Positions 11,901 through 26,900 of a stretch of DNA of 64,000 bases are shown here, one piece after another. Position 1 is the stretch's first letter, and the number at the start of each line of letters is the position of its first letter. The notes beneath the pieces are model-generated. The model ran no database searches, had not been told where the DNA came from, and was given only the letters and a program-made list of their open reading frames with translations. A program made the translations under genes and the position numbers. Origin of the DNA: Acanthopleura granulata (lineage: Eukaryota > Mollusca > Polyplacophora > Chitonida > Chitonidae); the NCBI GenBank assembly GCA_016165875.1, contig JABBOT010000009.1:9526017-9590016 (forward strand), given 5' to 3'.

Positions 11901-14900
11901 TACTTATTTTATTTATTTATTTATTTGATTGTTGTTTAATGCCATAACAAGGAATTTTAACAAACGCATTGTATAATGGCAGTCAGCTTTAAACATGGAG
12001 GAAACAGGAATTCCCAGACTAAAACACCAACCTTAGGTATGTTATCAATAAACTTTACTAACAAAAACATACATATATGTGTACACAATATTTGGAGAAA
12101 CACATATGGATTTCAACCAATATCATACTCTGCAAACCATTATTGCTCAACTCCCAAGAAAAGTGAGAAAGAGACTCTACAAATTTTCACTTATTTTATT
12201 TTTGGATTATTAAAATACCCTGCTTTGAACATTCCGCACAGATGCAGACAGTGAGTTGCAGGAAGCCAACCATAAAGAGACCACATATAACCTACCTAAC
12301 AAATCTACACACTTTAAGCTGTATCTTGAATGTGTGACCTCATAGTAATAAAAATTAAAGGCAAAAAAAAAGAAAGACAGCCAAATGATCAGGACCACAT
12401 CCTATTAAAAAATAATCATGGGAATGGGCCCACTGGGTGACACCCCTTTGAAACTATCAGGGTTATTCTTATTAACCACTTTTATTGTGATATGTCTACA
12501 GGGAAAACTACTCAACCAAACTTTTGGAATTGTTTTCATTTGGTTTGAAAACAATAAACTTTGGGCAAACTTTAGAATGATTTCTTCTTCAAAGTGGCAG
12601 CTGGAATCCTCTTGTGATTTGGCATGTAAGTTCTACACTAAAGGGTGCTTCGAGCTTGCTTAATGCAAGGTAGTTTTGTATGTAAATTACCTCACGGCGG
12701 CCAATTTTAAGATGTCACGTGACATTGGTTTTGTCATTTTCACAAATGTGGATAATAATAAAAAAAGACCTATGCCTACATCTCAATATGCTGAGCACAA
12801 ATACAGGCTTATCTATTGTCTACACGAAGCGGCTTTGCTTTAATGAATAGAAGTTGTCATAAATGCCTCCAAATAATAACCTGGGCTTTATGTAAGACTG
12901 CATGAAAGTAATTGTAAGTGCAATGTGAACAGAAATAAACCTTGTAACAATGTATTCCTTCTGTCTTCTGTTATTCTCTATGAGCAAAAAAGCTACATTG
13001 TACTACTAGACCATTTCTATATTATACCTGGCAGTTTCGGGTTCAAATCCAGTGTATTTGTTTTTCTGTATATCCTATTTCTGTTTTTGTCATTACTATT
13101 ACCGATACAATCAGAGCATACAGAGCTGATCCCTGGAACTCCTGTCCTTGAGAGCTATATTTACATTTTGTTGCTTATTGAAAAAGTGTTTCATTTGACT
13201 GGTACATAACAGTTACAATCATTTCAGGAAATGACAACCGTCCGCAGGCTATATGTTGACAGCCACACTTCAGTGTTTGTTTTACTTGTGGGCAAATTTC
13301 AATATTTCGGATAATAGATAAAGATCCAGTTTATAGAATTATACACAATACCCTCTACTTTAATGCAGAAATATTTTCGCTCCTATTATAATTGCAACTG
13401 TTTTAACTGATGATACAGCACTACAAAGGCCAGTTACTAGGTGGCAGAAAAATGCCAGGAATTTTGAAATTCTGTGTATCCACCGATTTGTGCCTTTTAA
13501 TTTACTACATCTCACTCGCAGTGGTGTTATATATGACCCCAGCAATGAAGGATGTGAAGAGAGTTGCATCAAGTTATATTTGTATTGTACACAATTCATG
13601 TTTTAACTGTATGAATGGCAACAAAAATTTCATCAGCAAACTGACCTGAACATGTCATCCTCAACAGAATACCCAGCTGCTTTTTGGGACGTTGCTTCAG
13701 AATGACCTTTGAACCCATTCTTGGCGAACGATTTCTGAGAGAGTGCATTGTCCATTTTGCCTTTCTCTTCTGGAAATAAAAAAGCAAAGTTATTGTACAT
13801 AATGTATTCTTGCTAACTGTATAGTTTCACCATTTCAGCGTTTTTTTAAATATATTTTTCATATATATGAATGATTGTTTCTTTCTTTTTCACTAGTTTA
13901 ACAATAAACTCTTCAACTTAAAACCCCTGAGTTAAGTCTTCTGACTTTTCCAGTGTACAACCAGAAACCAGAAATTTTATCATCTAAATCCAGTATACAA
14001 TATACATGTATATAACACAGCTGATCATGACATTGACAGACTTGCTGTTTAAAGCCAAACTCAACAATTTTTCACCTACATGAAGGCTGTCTGGTGTAAG
14101 GGTGGAATGAACCAGAGTACCTGGAGTGAACCACTGACCTTTGACAGACAGACAATAAGCTTCCTGACTAACAGCTATGGCCAAAAGAGCAATGGTTTGA
14201 CAGAAGAGAGTTCATGCACAAAGCAGGGTCAAAATCTGCCTGACATTCTGAAGATTGCCCACTCGCTCCTAAGTTAGGCATTCACAAGCCAATGTGCCAA
14301 AATCTGCCTGACAGTCTGAAGACTGCCCACTCGCTCCTGAGTTGGGCATTCACAAGGCAATGTGCCAAAATCTGCCTGACAGTCTGAAGACTGCCCACTT
14401 GCTCCTGAGTTGGGCATTCACAAAGCAGGGTCAAGCCAAAATCTGCCTGACAGTCTGAAGACTGCCCACTCACTCCTGAGTTGGGCATTCACAAAGCAGG
14501 GTCAAGCCAAAATCTGCCTGACAGCCTGAAGACTGCCCACTCGCTCCTGAGTTAGGCATTCACAAGGCAATGTGCCAAAATCTGCCTGACAGTCTGAAGA
14601 CTGCCCACTCGCTCCTGAGTTGGGCATTCACAAAGCAGGGTCAAGCCAAAATCTGCCTGACAGTCTGAAGACTGCCCGCTCGCTCCTGAGTTGGGCATTC
14701 ACAAAGCAGGGTCAAGCCAAAATCTGCCTGACAGTCTGAAGACTGCCCACTCGCTCCTGAGTTGGGCATTCACAAGGCAATGTGCCAAAATCTGCCTGAC
14801 AGTCTGAAGACTGCCCACTCACTCCTGAGTTGGGCATTCACAAGGCAATGTGCCAAAATCTGCCTGACAGTCTGAAGACTGCCCACTCGCTCCTGAGTTG

Positions 14901-17900
14901 GGCATTCACAAGGCAATGTGTCCAAAATCTGCCTGACAGTCTGAAGACTGCCCGCTCGCTCCTGAGTTGGGCATTCACAAGGCAATGCGCCAAAATCTGC
15001 CTGACAGTCTGAAGACTGCCCGCTCACTCCTGAGTTGGGCATTCACAAGGCAATGTGTCCAAAATCTGCCTGACAGTCTGAAGACTGCCCGCTCGCTCCT
15101 GAGTTGGGCATTCACAAGGCAATGTGCCAAAATCTGCCTGACAGTCTGAAGACTGCCCGCTCACTCCTGAGTTAGGCATTCATAAAGCAGGGTCAAGCCA
15201 AAATCTGCCTGACAGGGTCAAGCCAAAATCTGCCTGACAGTCTGAAGACTGCCCGCTCACTCCTGAGTTGGGCATTCACAAGGCAATGTGCCAAAATCTG
15301 CCTGACAGTCTGAAGACTGCCCGCTCACTCCTGAGTTAGGCATTCATAAAGCAGGGTCAAGCCAAAATCTGCCTGACAGGGTCAAGCCAAAATCTGCCTG
15401 ACAGTCTGAAGACTGCCCGCTCACTCCTGAGTTGGGCATTCACAAGGCAATGTGCCAAAATCTGCCTGACAGTCTGAAGACTGCCCACTCACTCCTGAGT
15501 TGGGCATTCACAAGGCAATGTGCCAAAATCTGCCTGACAGTCTGAAGACTGCCCACTCGCTCCTGAGTTGGGCATTCACAAGGCAATGTGTCCAAAATCT
15601 GCCTGACAGTCTGAAGACTGCCCGCTCGCTCCTGAGTTGGGCATTCACAAGGCAATGCGCCAAAATCTGCCTGACAGTCTGAAGACTGCCCGCTCACTCC
15701 TGAGTTGGGCATTCACAAGGCAATGTGTCCAAAATCTGCCTGACAGTCTGAAGACTGCCCGCTCGCTCCTGAGTTGGGCATTCACAAGGCAATGTGCCAA
15801 AATCTGCCTGACAGTCTGAAGACTGCCCGCTCACTCCTGAGTTAGGCATTCATAAAGCAGGGTCAAGCCAAAATCTGCCTGACAGGGTCAAGCCAAAATC
15901 TGCCTGACAGTCTGAAGACTGCCCGCTCACTCCTGAGTTGGGCATTCACAAGGCAATGTGCCAAAATCTGCCTGACAGTCTGAAGACTGCCCACTCGCTC
16001 CTTCATAGCTATGAAGTGATTTATTTACTTAATTGACTGCTGTTTTTTGCTGTACTCAGTGGTGTTTTAATGCGACCCGCATTATGGTGTGAGGAAACAG
16101 GGCAGATATTGGGTGAAAGTTACGATCAGATCCGCTGGACGCTGGCAGACATCTCACAAATTATTGGGGAGGAAGGCAGCCAGAGCTGGATTTGAACATG
16201 CACTGTCTGCATGGGGGGGGGGGGAGATGTTACTTGCACTGTAGTAGCATGCTTCCCACTAGGCCACAGAGGGCCCCAACTAACCAGGAAATACTTGCTG
16301 ACACCGAAACAGTTTAATTCAAACATCTCTGTATTTGACCTGTGGAATGCAGTGATAAGTAAACCTCATGAACATGCAGGTACAAGTATAACACACGTAG
16401 CACACAGTCAGTGAGTATTTACTTCCCCGAATTCATTTGGATTATACTCCATACTGGGTGTGGGTTTGTGTCTGTATAGGTGGGTGTAGGTGGATAGGAG
16501 GTGTGCCTGAATTGCAGAATGAATCACTTATCATTTTATAATCAATATGAAAAGATTGAGTGTTACTGCTGTCAAAGAGCAAGTACACTTTCCCCTTTTA
16601 AACATGTCGGTAGTATATCACTGACAGGCAACTGATTACGAATAAAATATAAAATCACGCAAAACATGCTTCTTAGGGCTCCGACATATTTATTTTGGCC
16701 TTGGCAAACGTACATGATGAAAGACAACACATTAAACAAGGTCTCAGTGCAATACCAGCAATTATGCAATTAGGTACCTGTACCTGTAAAATCAATCAAT
16801 GCCATCAATAAGTCACATCCTCATCCTAGACTTGCTTAGGATGACAGAAATTTGCTAACTGCCTTCCCTACGTCATTAGCCACCTTTGTACTACGGACCG
16901 CAGCAAGTGAACTGATTATTACATCTACATTCGTTAGTGCGTCACACATGAATCACAGTTCACCTGTCCACCATGAATCATTAACTCACCTGTCTCTCCG
17001 TTGAGGATCTTTTCCCCTGTCCGGCTGTAGATCCTCGCCCTTGGTTCTAACTTCTGGTGGGGGAATTTACCTGTAACATTAACAGCGTGAACTCCAGGTG
17101 AGATAAACCCACACCTGTGGACTTACGCACGGGAAGGCTGCAGCCCCGTGAACGATATCTCGCTAGTAACCATTTTGGAACACCAGGCATCCATATCTAT
17201 TACACTTATCATTGCAAATGCATTTTTCCACCTGGATGACGTTTCATGTTTCATATTGATTTTGTTTCTACCTACAAATGCAGCATACCACCTTAAAGGG
17301 TACATTATTTCCTATCCTCGACAGACAATGTTGCCTGCCTTTCAAATAGCTCTCTGCACTATACACCTGAAAGCCCAAATACTGAACAAACAAAGTACAA
17401 GACTCCGCCTGCAGAAAAGTAAACTCACTGAATTAATTAAAACGCTAAAAGCTTGGCTATGAAATAATACTATCACAATGAAATGTAACAGGTTAATATA
17501 TAATTAAATGGTTTATGAACATCATGAAAGACAACTATATTAAAACACATAATCAAGTTTTATGTCGGAGGGTACCAGACTTCATATCAGACTCACATGC
17601 ACTTTGGACAGGAGTTATCAGCAAAATTTCTGCAGTTGACTGCATCCTTACTTGTTTAATACAACTATAATTCTAAAATTCAAACTACAACTTACTAGAT
17701 TTATAACCTAATAATGAAGCTAACAACCTAGCAGCTTTAGATGTTTAAACAACTGCCTTAGCTGAACTTTGACTGTTTTGACACTTGAATCATTCTACTA
17801 ATGCCACCTTATAGAAAACACTTATCCCTCAACAATCGTCTGCTGACTGAATTTAAAGTATGTGTAAACAAAAAGGATGTATGAGTAGGTGTGGACAAGG

Positions 17901-20900
17901 GCAAGTTAGGGCAAACCAAACTGGAGAAAACCAAGAAAGTGAAATGTCTACTTGACATTATTTCCACATTAGGCTACATATCCAGTTAAGGAATTGCAGT
18001 ACATTCTACAAATATACATGACTGTTCTATAGCACACACTACCCTTTATCAGGGATGTATATTTTATCACACAGGTGTCTGACCAATGAATGCCCATCCA
18101 TGAACAAAACCAGAAATATGGCTAGGTTGACATCATATTGTCATTTGACTGTGTCTTCTTACTTCACAGGTGTCCAAGAATCTAAGCATCCTTGTCAAAC
18201 ACTATACAAACTATATATATTATTTGCACACACCACACAATAAAATGATGACACCGTTATCTTATTATCACTTTCTTGCCGCAGGTGTTTAACAGCTTTC
18301 AATGTAAACATGCCTTGAGATGAATGGCCCATTAGTATATAGCATAAGCAACGCTATGGTCGAATGCTGTGATGAATTCCAACTACCAAATATGAGAGCG
18401 TATTAAAGACTTTGAACAATAGTTGCTATGGTAACCTACAGTTACAAAACCTCATACTTCAAAGAAATCAACAAATGTTGCAATATGTGCACATTACATT
18501 CATTATATGTAAAACTAATGAACAAAATGTTGCAAAATTCCAAAAAATACGTGCAAAAAGCCACAGCACAATGTTACAATACTCCAATCAAATCAACAAC
18601 TAATGAGTAGAATGTTACAATACTCTTATTCAATACCAAACAAAACACAGCAGAATGTTACCATACAGAAACAAAATCACCTGTAACAAACTTTTCAAGT
18701 ACTCAACTGATATCAATAACTGTAACAAAATGCTACCATATTTGCAATGAAATCAACAACTGCAGCAAAATGTTGAAATACTCCAAAGAATACCCAAATT
18801 GTGGTAAACTATTATAATACCACAGGATTTCCAAACTGGCTGAACCAAATAAGTATGCTAAAAAAAAAAACAAAAAAAAAACAACAACAACTGAACAACA
18901 GAAGCAAAATATCAAAATTTCCACCTGAAATATTTAGAACACAATGAACTCGGCAAAGGTACTCCCAACCAAAGTCAAGGCAGCATACACAATGCGAGAG
19001 ATCTCTTCCGAAAGACGCTTGACATTCGCTGAATGTTAATGACTTCTAAACCCGAGTAAACCGTAACGCTGAATGAGGACGTAAGGCACACAGCTATAAT
19101 ATAAAAAAAAAATTATCAGCTCCCTATGACATGTTCAACCTGTGCTATTTAAACAATATAGGAAGCATGATGTTAGGGTGATGGAGGGGGGGAGGGGCTC
19201 AGTATATCTAAGGTTCATATTAAAACATTTTGCTTGGCATGTCATCTAGCATGATGTCTTCCATCAAAGCACAAACACTGTTTACCTCATCTCGGCATAA
19301 CAATCCTAAAAAATATCTGATACATCAAAGTCGCCCACCTGTGTTTAAGTCCTGGAAGACGATCAGCCTTTTATCTCGGCACTCGGTCATCAAAGACATG
19401 CATATTTCAGACTTCCTGTTAGGGGGGTCATCATTATCACAGTGGCTATTGGCATATCCGAGCGCATAATCTGCTACATGTCAGCTGATTTAACGCTTCA
19501 CCGACGGTATTTTCACATGACAGGTATCCTGGGTCTCCCAGGTTCTGATATCGGTAATTGATTGCAACAAATAAGTTCCATCAACATCGGTGAAAAGGAA
19601 AGTGAACAATATGTAGCCCCTTTTGTGACGATTTCTATTTCATTTTAGAGCTAGAGCTGTAAGACCACAGGGTCATACAAACTTAAAAACATATAATCAT
19701 CTCATCGTATGTTTCATTGATAACATGTAACTGTTGTTATTCCACTCTCGCTACTTATCAAGGCAATATTTAGAGACAGTTTTGTCCCGATATATGTATA
19801 AACTCTCACATAGTACAAGCCAATATCTGTTGGTTTACCAAAGTAAAGTTTCGATATCATAAAAATTTCTTTCATTCACAGACTTGAATTTTCTTGGACA
19901 GCATCATTTGATAGCATTTTATGGGAAAAGTCTTTACACATTGTCAATAAATTTGTGATTAGAACCCTTATTTTTTTCTGTATATATGGACCCGCTTATT
20001 TGTTCCTACACATATATACATATCTTTACAATAGACTGAAGATGTCTTTTTAAGGATGTGTGACTGTGTTTGCATAAAAGTTCAAGAGATTCCTTCACAC
20101 ATTTGCTACAATTTTTGTACATTGACAGTTCCGTTTGTTTATGACTCCATCCATCCACTCCAGCTGAAATGCTAGCTGGCTCATATAATAGGACTGTTCA
20201 ATTCCCTCAGCATAGTGTGTGCGTTAACAATCAGGCAAAACTCAGCAGAATCACTCAGGCATATTTATGTGATTTTTCCATTCTTGGAAGAATTAACGGA
20301 TGAGCAATCACACACACAATCGCATGTTCGTGGAAACACAGCTTTACCTGTAATACAGGTAAAAATATTTATATACATGTATGTACATATATCCACATGT
20401 AAATATATGTATATATATTTTCACACTGTTAACCTCTACCCAAAGTGAGGCTTTGGTTGTAGAAATTGTTCTAAGAAACATCGAATATGCTAAACTTCAA
20501 TGATGACGCCTGGGTGGGATGGGGAATGGACTGTTTTCTTGTGATTGGTGTTTCACACCATGCTCAAGGACATTTCACTTATATTCCCAGCATTATTGCG
20601 ATAAGAAACCAGGTGATGGGAAATTAAATTCATGCTGCTACTAAGTGACAGCTGAACTGAGTTACAGGCCTACTTAGTCTGTTAATGTGAAATCACACAG
20701 GTGGCTTCATTTGTTGACAGAACTATTAAACACTTTGACCAGACCTCTACAAATCATACTTACCGCAGCCAAGGTGACTTTGCAATTCTGCGAGAAGTGA
20801 CCAAGTGACAAATGAACATGTGTACTCCAGCTTTTTTACATGCCTCACCCCCTCTCCCCACCAAAAATTATGATTAAAGATAAACACATCAGTCTACACA

Positions 20901-23900
20901 CCTAGCTAATATGATTTCCACATCAATTCGGTCATCCTCTTATTAATGCGTTGCCTTTGTAATGTGAATGATCTATGATGAAATGTCTAAAAAGAAGGGG
21001 ACACACTAGCATACATACTCGATCCAAATTAAAAGCACAAACAATCAATGTTAAAATGCTTGTAACCATGGTGACCTGCTGATTAGTTGGCATTTCCATT
21101 GTCTGACACAGCTCAAACCAACCAATCAATATGTATAGTGCAAATTTATAGATAAGCATGTAGACGTAGTGTTAGTACACAGATAGAAACAGAGAGGTTA
21201 CGATGTCCTGCTTCAAATTTATAATGTACACTTTTGTCATGCCGCTTATACAATTTGCCACTCTTATACAATGCCCTGTAACACCTGATATATGGTAAAT
21301 ACCTTTGTGCACGCACACATGCCTTGTATCACAGCAGGAATTGAATGCACTCAACATAGACTTAGAAGTTCAACATATATTTAAAGTGACCATATATTCA
21401 ATATTTTGAGTCAATATTACATATTTCTGTGACCATGTTCTACATTTTAAGTACATTTTTCATCTTTTTCTGACCATATTTTACATTTTAAGTGAATATT
21501 CTAGGTTTCTGTGGTCATATTCCTCATTTTAAGTGAACATTCTATGTTTTTGTGATCATGTTTTACATTTAAAGTGAATATTGTATGTTTCAAGTACATA
21601 TATAATCTACATCTCTATCAGCTAACATATTTTAGATTTTAGCTGTTTACCTACATGTACATATCCCTCCCGCTGGTATTTCCCACCTGTGTGCCCACCA
21701 AGCCAGCTGTTCCTCCCTACCCTATCTAACTGCAGTATTTTCTTCTGAAAACGCATCCTGTCAACTGTCAGAAAACCCGGACTCCTATAAATTAAGCACT
21801 GTAACCACTAAAGAACAAAATGACAACAAGCCAGTAATCATCATGGATATCAAAGAACAAAATGACAACAAGCCAATAATCATCATGGATATCAAAGAAC
21901 AAAATGACAACAAGCCAGTAATCATCATGGATATCAAAGAACAAAATGACAACAAGCCAGTAATCATCATGGATATCAAAGAACAAAATGACAACAAGCC
22001 AGTAATCATCATGGATATCAAAGCACCTTTCAGTTTTCAGCTCCTACCAACCACCATAATATCAACTGTGCCCGAGGAAGATTTTATCCGACAGCATTTA
22101 CAGCAGGCAGACACAAAGAAAGTGACAGACCGATGTGATCAATGTCGTGATGCGCCTGCATCCACGACACATGCATCTCTCAATGTTGACAGTGAGTGAT
22201 AAATCTGCCCAACAATTAAGGTAGAAGACACAGCATTTCGGCCATGAGTAAGTCGCACATATCAGTCCCAAAGTTCCATGGATCTTAGAAAGATGTTCAG
22301 AGGTCTCTTTAGAAACTAGGATGACATGCAGTTGGAGGAGATAAAATCAATTTCACTATTTCATGACATTTATTTGCTTCCAAAACTGGTCTTTTTAGGG
22401 AGACATTTTAGGTCATTTTAACACCTTCAGCACATGGTGCAGACTGGGGGATGGTCATTCACCAGGCCTAGGCAGACTAATGTGTGGTGCTGGGAGTCAA
22501 CTGTAAGCCAATTAAGTCATAACAAATAACATCATGATGGCATGATAACCAATCCTCTGACTGCAAAGATAATACAAAACCTAGTAGTTTCCTTTAATGC
22601 CACTTGTGACAGCTAGGTGTAGAGATGTGTGCAATAACAACTTGTTCATGTTGAAAATGTTAGGGAAAAACACATGTAACCAGTTGTAATGAATTATCCA
22701 TTGCAGTGAAGTGTTTTGTGGGAGAGGTGATTTGTATCTGACATACTTTAGGTTGCAAGCCACTATGATCAATTTATCATGAGGATTTCATGACAAAGTG
22801 GTTACAGATCGAGAGGATTAAAAAAACACAACCCTCCCCCCCCAATGTGACAACTGGGCCTACGTCGGACTATATATAGAAACGCTAAATTCCAGTGATG
22901 TGAACTGAAATTTTTGTATATTGTATATTGTACATTGTATTTTGTATATTGTCATCTTTAGAAGGGATTCCTGAGGTGTCTAATGTCTACTACATGTAAT
23001 TCACATAAACACACTACTCCCAATATTTTATGACAGTGCTTGCTATTTGTGATAAAGAAAACGTTTGTGAACTGAAGTGGTGCATAAAATCACCCACTGA
23101 ATTCAAACTTTTGATTGAAGTCGAAAACAGAGAAAATAGGAAATACGCAGAATCAGTTTTGGATGCAATTTCACACTTCATCCTTTTTTCGTAATCTATA
23201 GCTTTAAGTATAACCTTACTCGGGATTGAACCTGGTTCTCTCGCACAGAAGGCAGATGCTCTAACCATTCTGCCAGCTCCATCATATGACATAATTGTAC
23301 CTGTAAAAATGACCAATACCAACATTTATGAAAAGTCATAAATGCATTGTCTGTGTTTAATAGCAAGCCTAAACTTACTTTCATCGGCAATCTTGTCAGC
23401 ATCTTTGTGTTCTAGAAGTCTTGCCAGAACAGAATTTGCCTCCAGAGATGTCGTCTTGGATCTCGGGTCACCAGTCATGAGGTTAACAGCAGACATGCTG
23501 GGGTTTTGCTTCACCAACAAATTCTGGAAAATGGTTTCAAAGTCTTCTGTTTTGATGGATTCCAGGTCACTGGTGTACCCTGAGGAGTTAAGAGTGAAGC
23601 CTGCCCTCGGAGAGCGAAGCTCTTCTGTGTGGGGAAGTTTGCCAGAAGGAGGTCGTCGAGGACTTGCACTCTTTGTGTCTGGCAACAACAACAAAGAATA
23701 ACTTATGAACAACATTCTGTACAAACTGGAAAGCCAGAAGCCTGCAAGCAAAACATGCCATTTTACATGTGATAAGAATGTTATATTAGACACTTATCAA
23801 TCTTACAGATCAACAGAAAGTCAAACTCCATGGAAGCTGAATGCAGATGCCAGATAACTTTCAGGGATATGAGACTGCCGAATTAAACTATACTTTTGCT

Positions 23901-26900
23901 GCCAGATCTGATGACATCATAAAGTAGGCTATTCCAGATGAGGGAATATCTCCACTGCATATGAAACTCTAATATATTTGGCTGACGTGTAACTGAAAAC
24001 AAATAAAAACTTTGAAGCCTCATGGTTCAAACTTGTTTAAGATGAATAATACCATTTATTGCCCTGTTTTCCTAAAAAATACAATTTTCAGTCAAGCTTC
24101 TGTACAATTGGGCTGATGTAACGCAAATTCCGGATTAAGTAACAAAAAATGAGACAGATATGGTGTCAAATTAGACGTTCTGACCTAAGCATTTAAGAAA
24201 CATAATACTTTCAACAAAGGCAAAAACATTTACTCTTTGCGTTTTTCTGCTTTCACATTTCAATTAACATTTTCAGGTGAATTTCTAGCTAGTTTCTACA
24301 TTTTTCCTATTTCCTGGTGAATGAAACAGCTGAGGCACAATGTTTTTGTTTTGCCATGCAGTTGTAACCAAGCAACCAGCTGGGCAAAAGCTGGTGAAAA
24401 AATTCTCCTTATTTCACCATCTAATTTGGAAAGGGAGAAAAGATAATATACGTGAGTTGGAGGAGGAGGGAGTGGGAGGAATTGATAAAGCTACCCTAAA
24501 TGACCTAAAATTTCCTCCAAGACAAAGATGCTCATTTCTATTTAGCTTTCCAACGACAACATTCGATTCTACCTTTTCTCCTCCTGTGGGGAGGGGCTGA
24601 TTTGCGTGGGAGACTGGAAGGGTAAGACGTGGCCAACTTCTTTAACTCCAGGTCTCCACCGCTGTAAGAACGTTGATGAAATGGTGTCTTCCGTCTGTCT
24701 GTCATCGCTGGCAAGCTCTCTGCAACAACATTTTATCAACAGCACAATAAGCCATCACTGACTGAAGCGCTTAAATGCAGGGGAAGTTTGAATCCTAATG
24801 GATGGTGGTTTCGGCATGTACTGATTCCATAAACAAGAATGTAAAGATGTATTTGCGAAAAATCTGGCTACTATTCCAAAAACAAAAAACACTTTGAACC
24901 ATAGCACACAGCAATATTCATATACTCCTCATATAATTATCCATCCGTAACAGCGAAATCTCGAAACTTACCCGTCAGTTTTGCCAAAGCTCTGTCAAAT
25001 TCGGCTTCCAGTTCATCAGTGGTGTTACTTTTGGCGTCGCAGTTTACCTCAAGTTCCACGTTGCCTGCAGCTGTAAAGTCAGCACATTGCTTTTATTCAC
25101 ATATATTCTTCCAAACTGACAGAACTGTATAAGTAAAAATACAGCTTAATAATCACTCTACAGGGAAAGACCCTGCAAAAATGAAGTTATGGTGAGTGAA
25201 AAGATCATTAAAAACTGTACCTGAAAACGCCATCATCAAAGTTTTTAGGGGTTTTAGACTGTACTCAAGAATATTTCCCTTATATGACATCAGCCAACAT
25301 TATGGTGGGAGGAAACCGGGCAAAGACCAGGGGAAACCCACAGCCATCTGCAGGTTGCTGGCAGACCTAGACTCAATGTTACATACTGATTTCATTATAA
25401 ACTAATTTGGTAGAACATTTTTTTTCATCGAAGTAAACAATGTCAGATGTTTGAATTGTATGTGGGTTTTATGGGCCATATTGATAATGTGGTTCACCAG
25501 TGAGATCAGGACAAAAATTAAAAACTTTAATACCATATTAGGGCTTTCATACACAGGCAAACATTATTGGAGTGCTCTTCACAATAACTTATACAGAGCT
25601 GAACATAAAAGTGTACAAAAAGATAAAAGACACATAAAATCCACCTTACAATCAAAATATTTGACTGTGTTTACTTTGGTGAAAAGAAATCTAAAAAATA
25701 GAGGGAAGGTATTTTCAGATACAGTTTTTCATGGTATTTTCACTCATCATAACTTCGTTTCTTTCCCTTGAAGTTTCTTGTTGTTTGCTAGATTAAAGCA
25801 TTACCCTCAAGCCCCCAAACTGTCCTACATGTAATTCTTTTCAGTGATATGTGGTTTAAACATTATCCTCAACGATGTTTAACTTTTCTCAACTGCTAGA
25901 TTTATGGCAAAGCTATGATATGTGCATACAACTTCACCCTAATACTTGAATTGTTATATTCATTAACATGATGACATGAATAAAAATCTTTCCTGATAAT
26001 TTTAACTGTCTAACCAGCTCCCAAGGAAACTGTCCCTAAGAGAAATAATGAACTTTACCCCTTGACTGAAAGGTACATTCATCCCAAATATGAAGTTCTT
26101 ACTTATTCTGGTTTTCTGTACTCTTTTAAATACAGTTCTTCAAATGAGAAAGCAAGAACAGACCCAAAAGATTTCAGGAAACAATCCAAGTGAAAATTCA
26201 AATGTTTGTGGGGAATCATGATACTACAATTTGATGGCAAATTATGTTCATATATTCGACATTATGATCTTATCCTAATATCAGCATAAATACAACGTAC
26301 ATATAATTAACACAGAAGGATTGAAACTTTGACAAAAACATGGTAATTTCATATTCAGGACTTCATAATACTGCCAATTAAAACTCCTGTTGTTGATTGG
26401 TTTGTTTTTTTTGTTCACGAATGTGAAGAGAGCATAACTATGTTAAAGATGAAAAAAAAAAAAACCTCTGATAAAAAGGGAGACTACCTCCAAAAACCAC
26501 CAGACAAACCAAATATTCACAAAAACCATGCACAGGAAACAAATACAGGTCCAGAGAGAGTGCGAGGAAAACAACCATGGGAATAAAAGGGAAAATGTGT
26601 GGGTTATGAAACACTGCACACACTATACTACTTTAACCATGCTTGGAATATTACTGGAAGGTGGGACAAAAGGGTTATTCTGTAGGATTGTATCACCATG
26701 GTTACGGCCAAACACCTATGGTTCCATGCTTTGTGTTCTGGATTAGGCAGCATGCAGAGATTCAGGTTACTAACTACACATGCTCAGTTCTAAAATGTGT
26801 CTATTGTTTTGTAAGAATGAAACGGTAACAAAATGGAAGGTTTTTTTTTAAGGCAGTTTGAAACATTAATATCATGCAGCTTCAAACCTTGAGTATCCAG

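Noticed and set aside
14282..15819. ORFs of 60-90 codons on both strands
   Set aside because: They are repeats of one minisatellite unit, and identical copies arise from the 670-bp duplication.
14218..16003. CRISPR-like array
   Set aside because: The repeats have no unique spacers. The whole unit is repeated and the DNA is eukaryotic.
20280..20350. Exon candidate after TTACAG on the minus strand
   Set aside because: The frame is open for only about 16 codons and no donor with fitting phase is seen.
23213..23285. Functional tRNA gene
   Set aside because: Only the A- and B-box regions resemble a tRNA. The acceptor ends do not pair and the sequence runs into a SINE body.
25451..25771. Plus-strand ORF of 106 codons
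   Set aside because: AT-rich composition and no similarity or splice context. It lies in an intron of the minus-strand gene.
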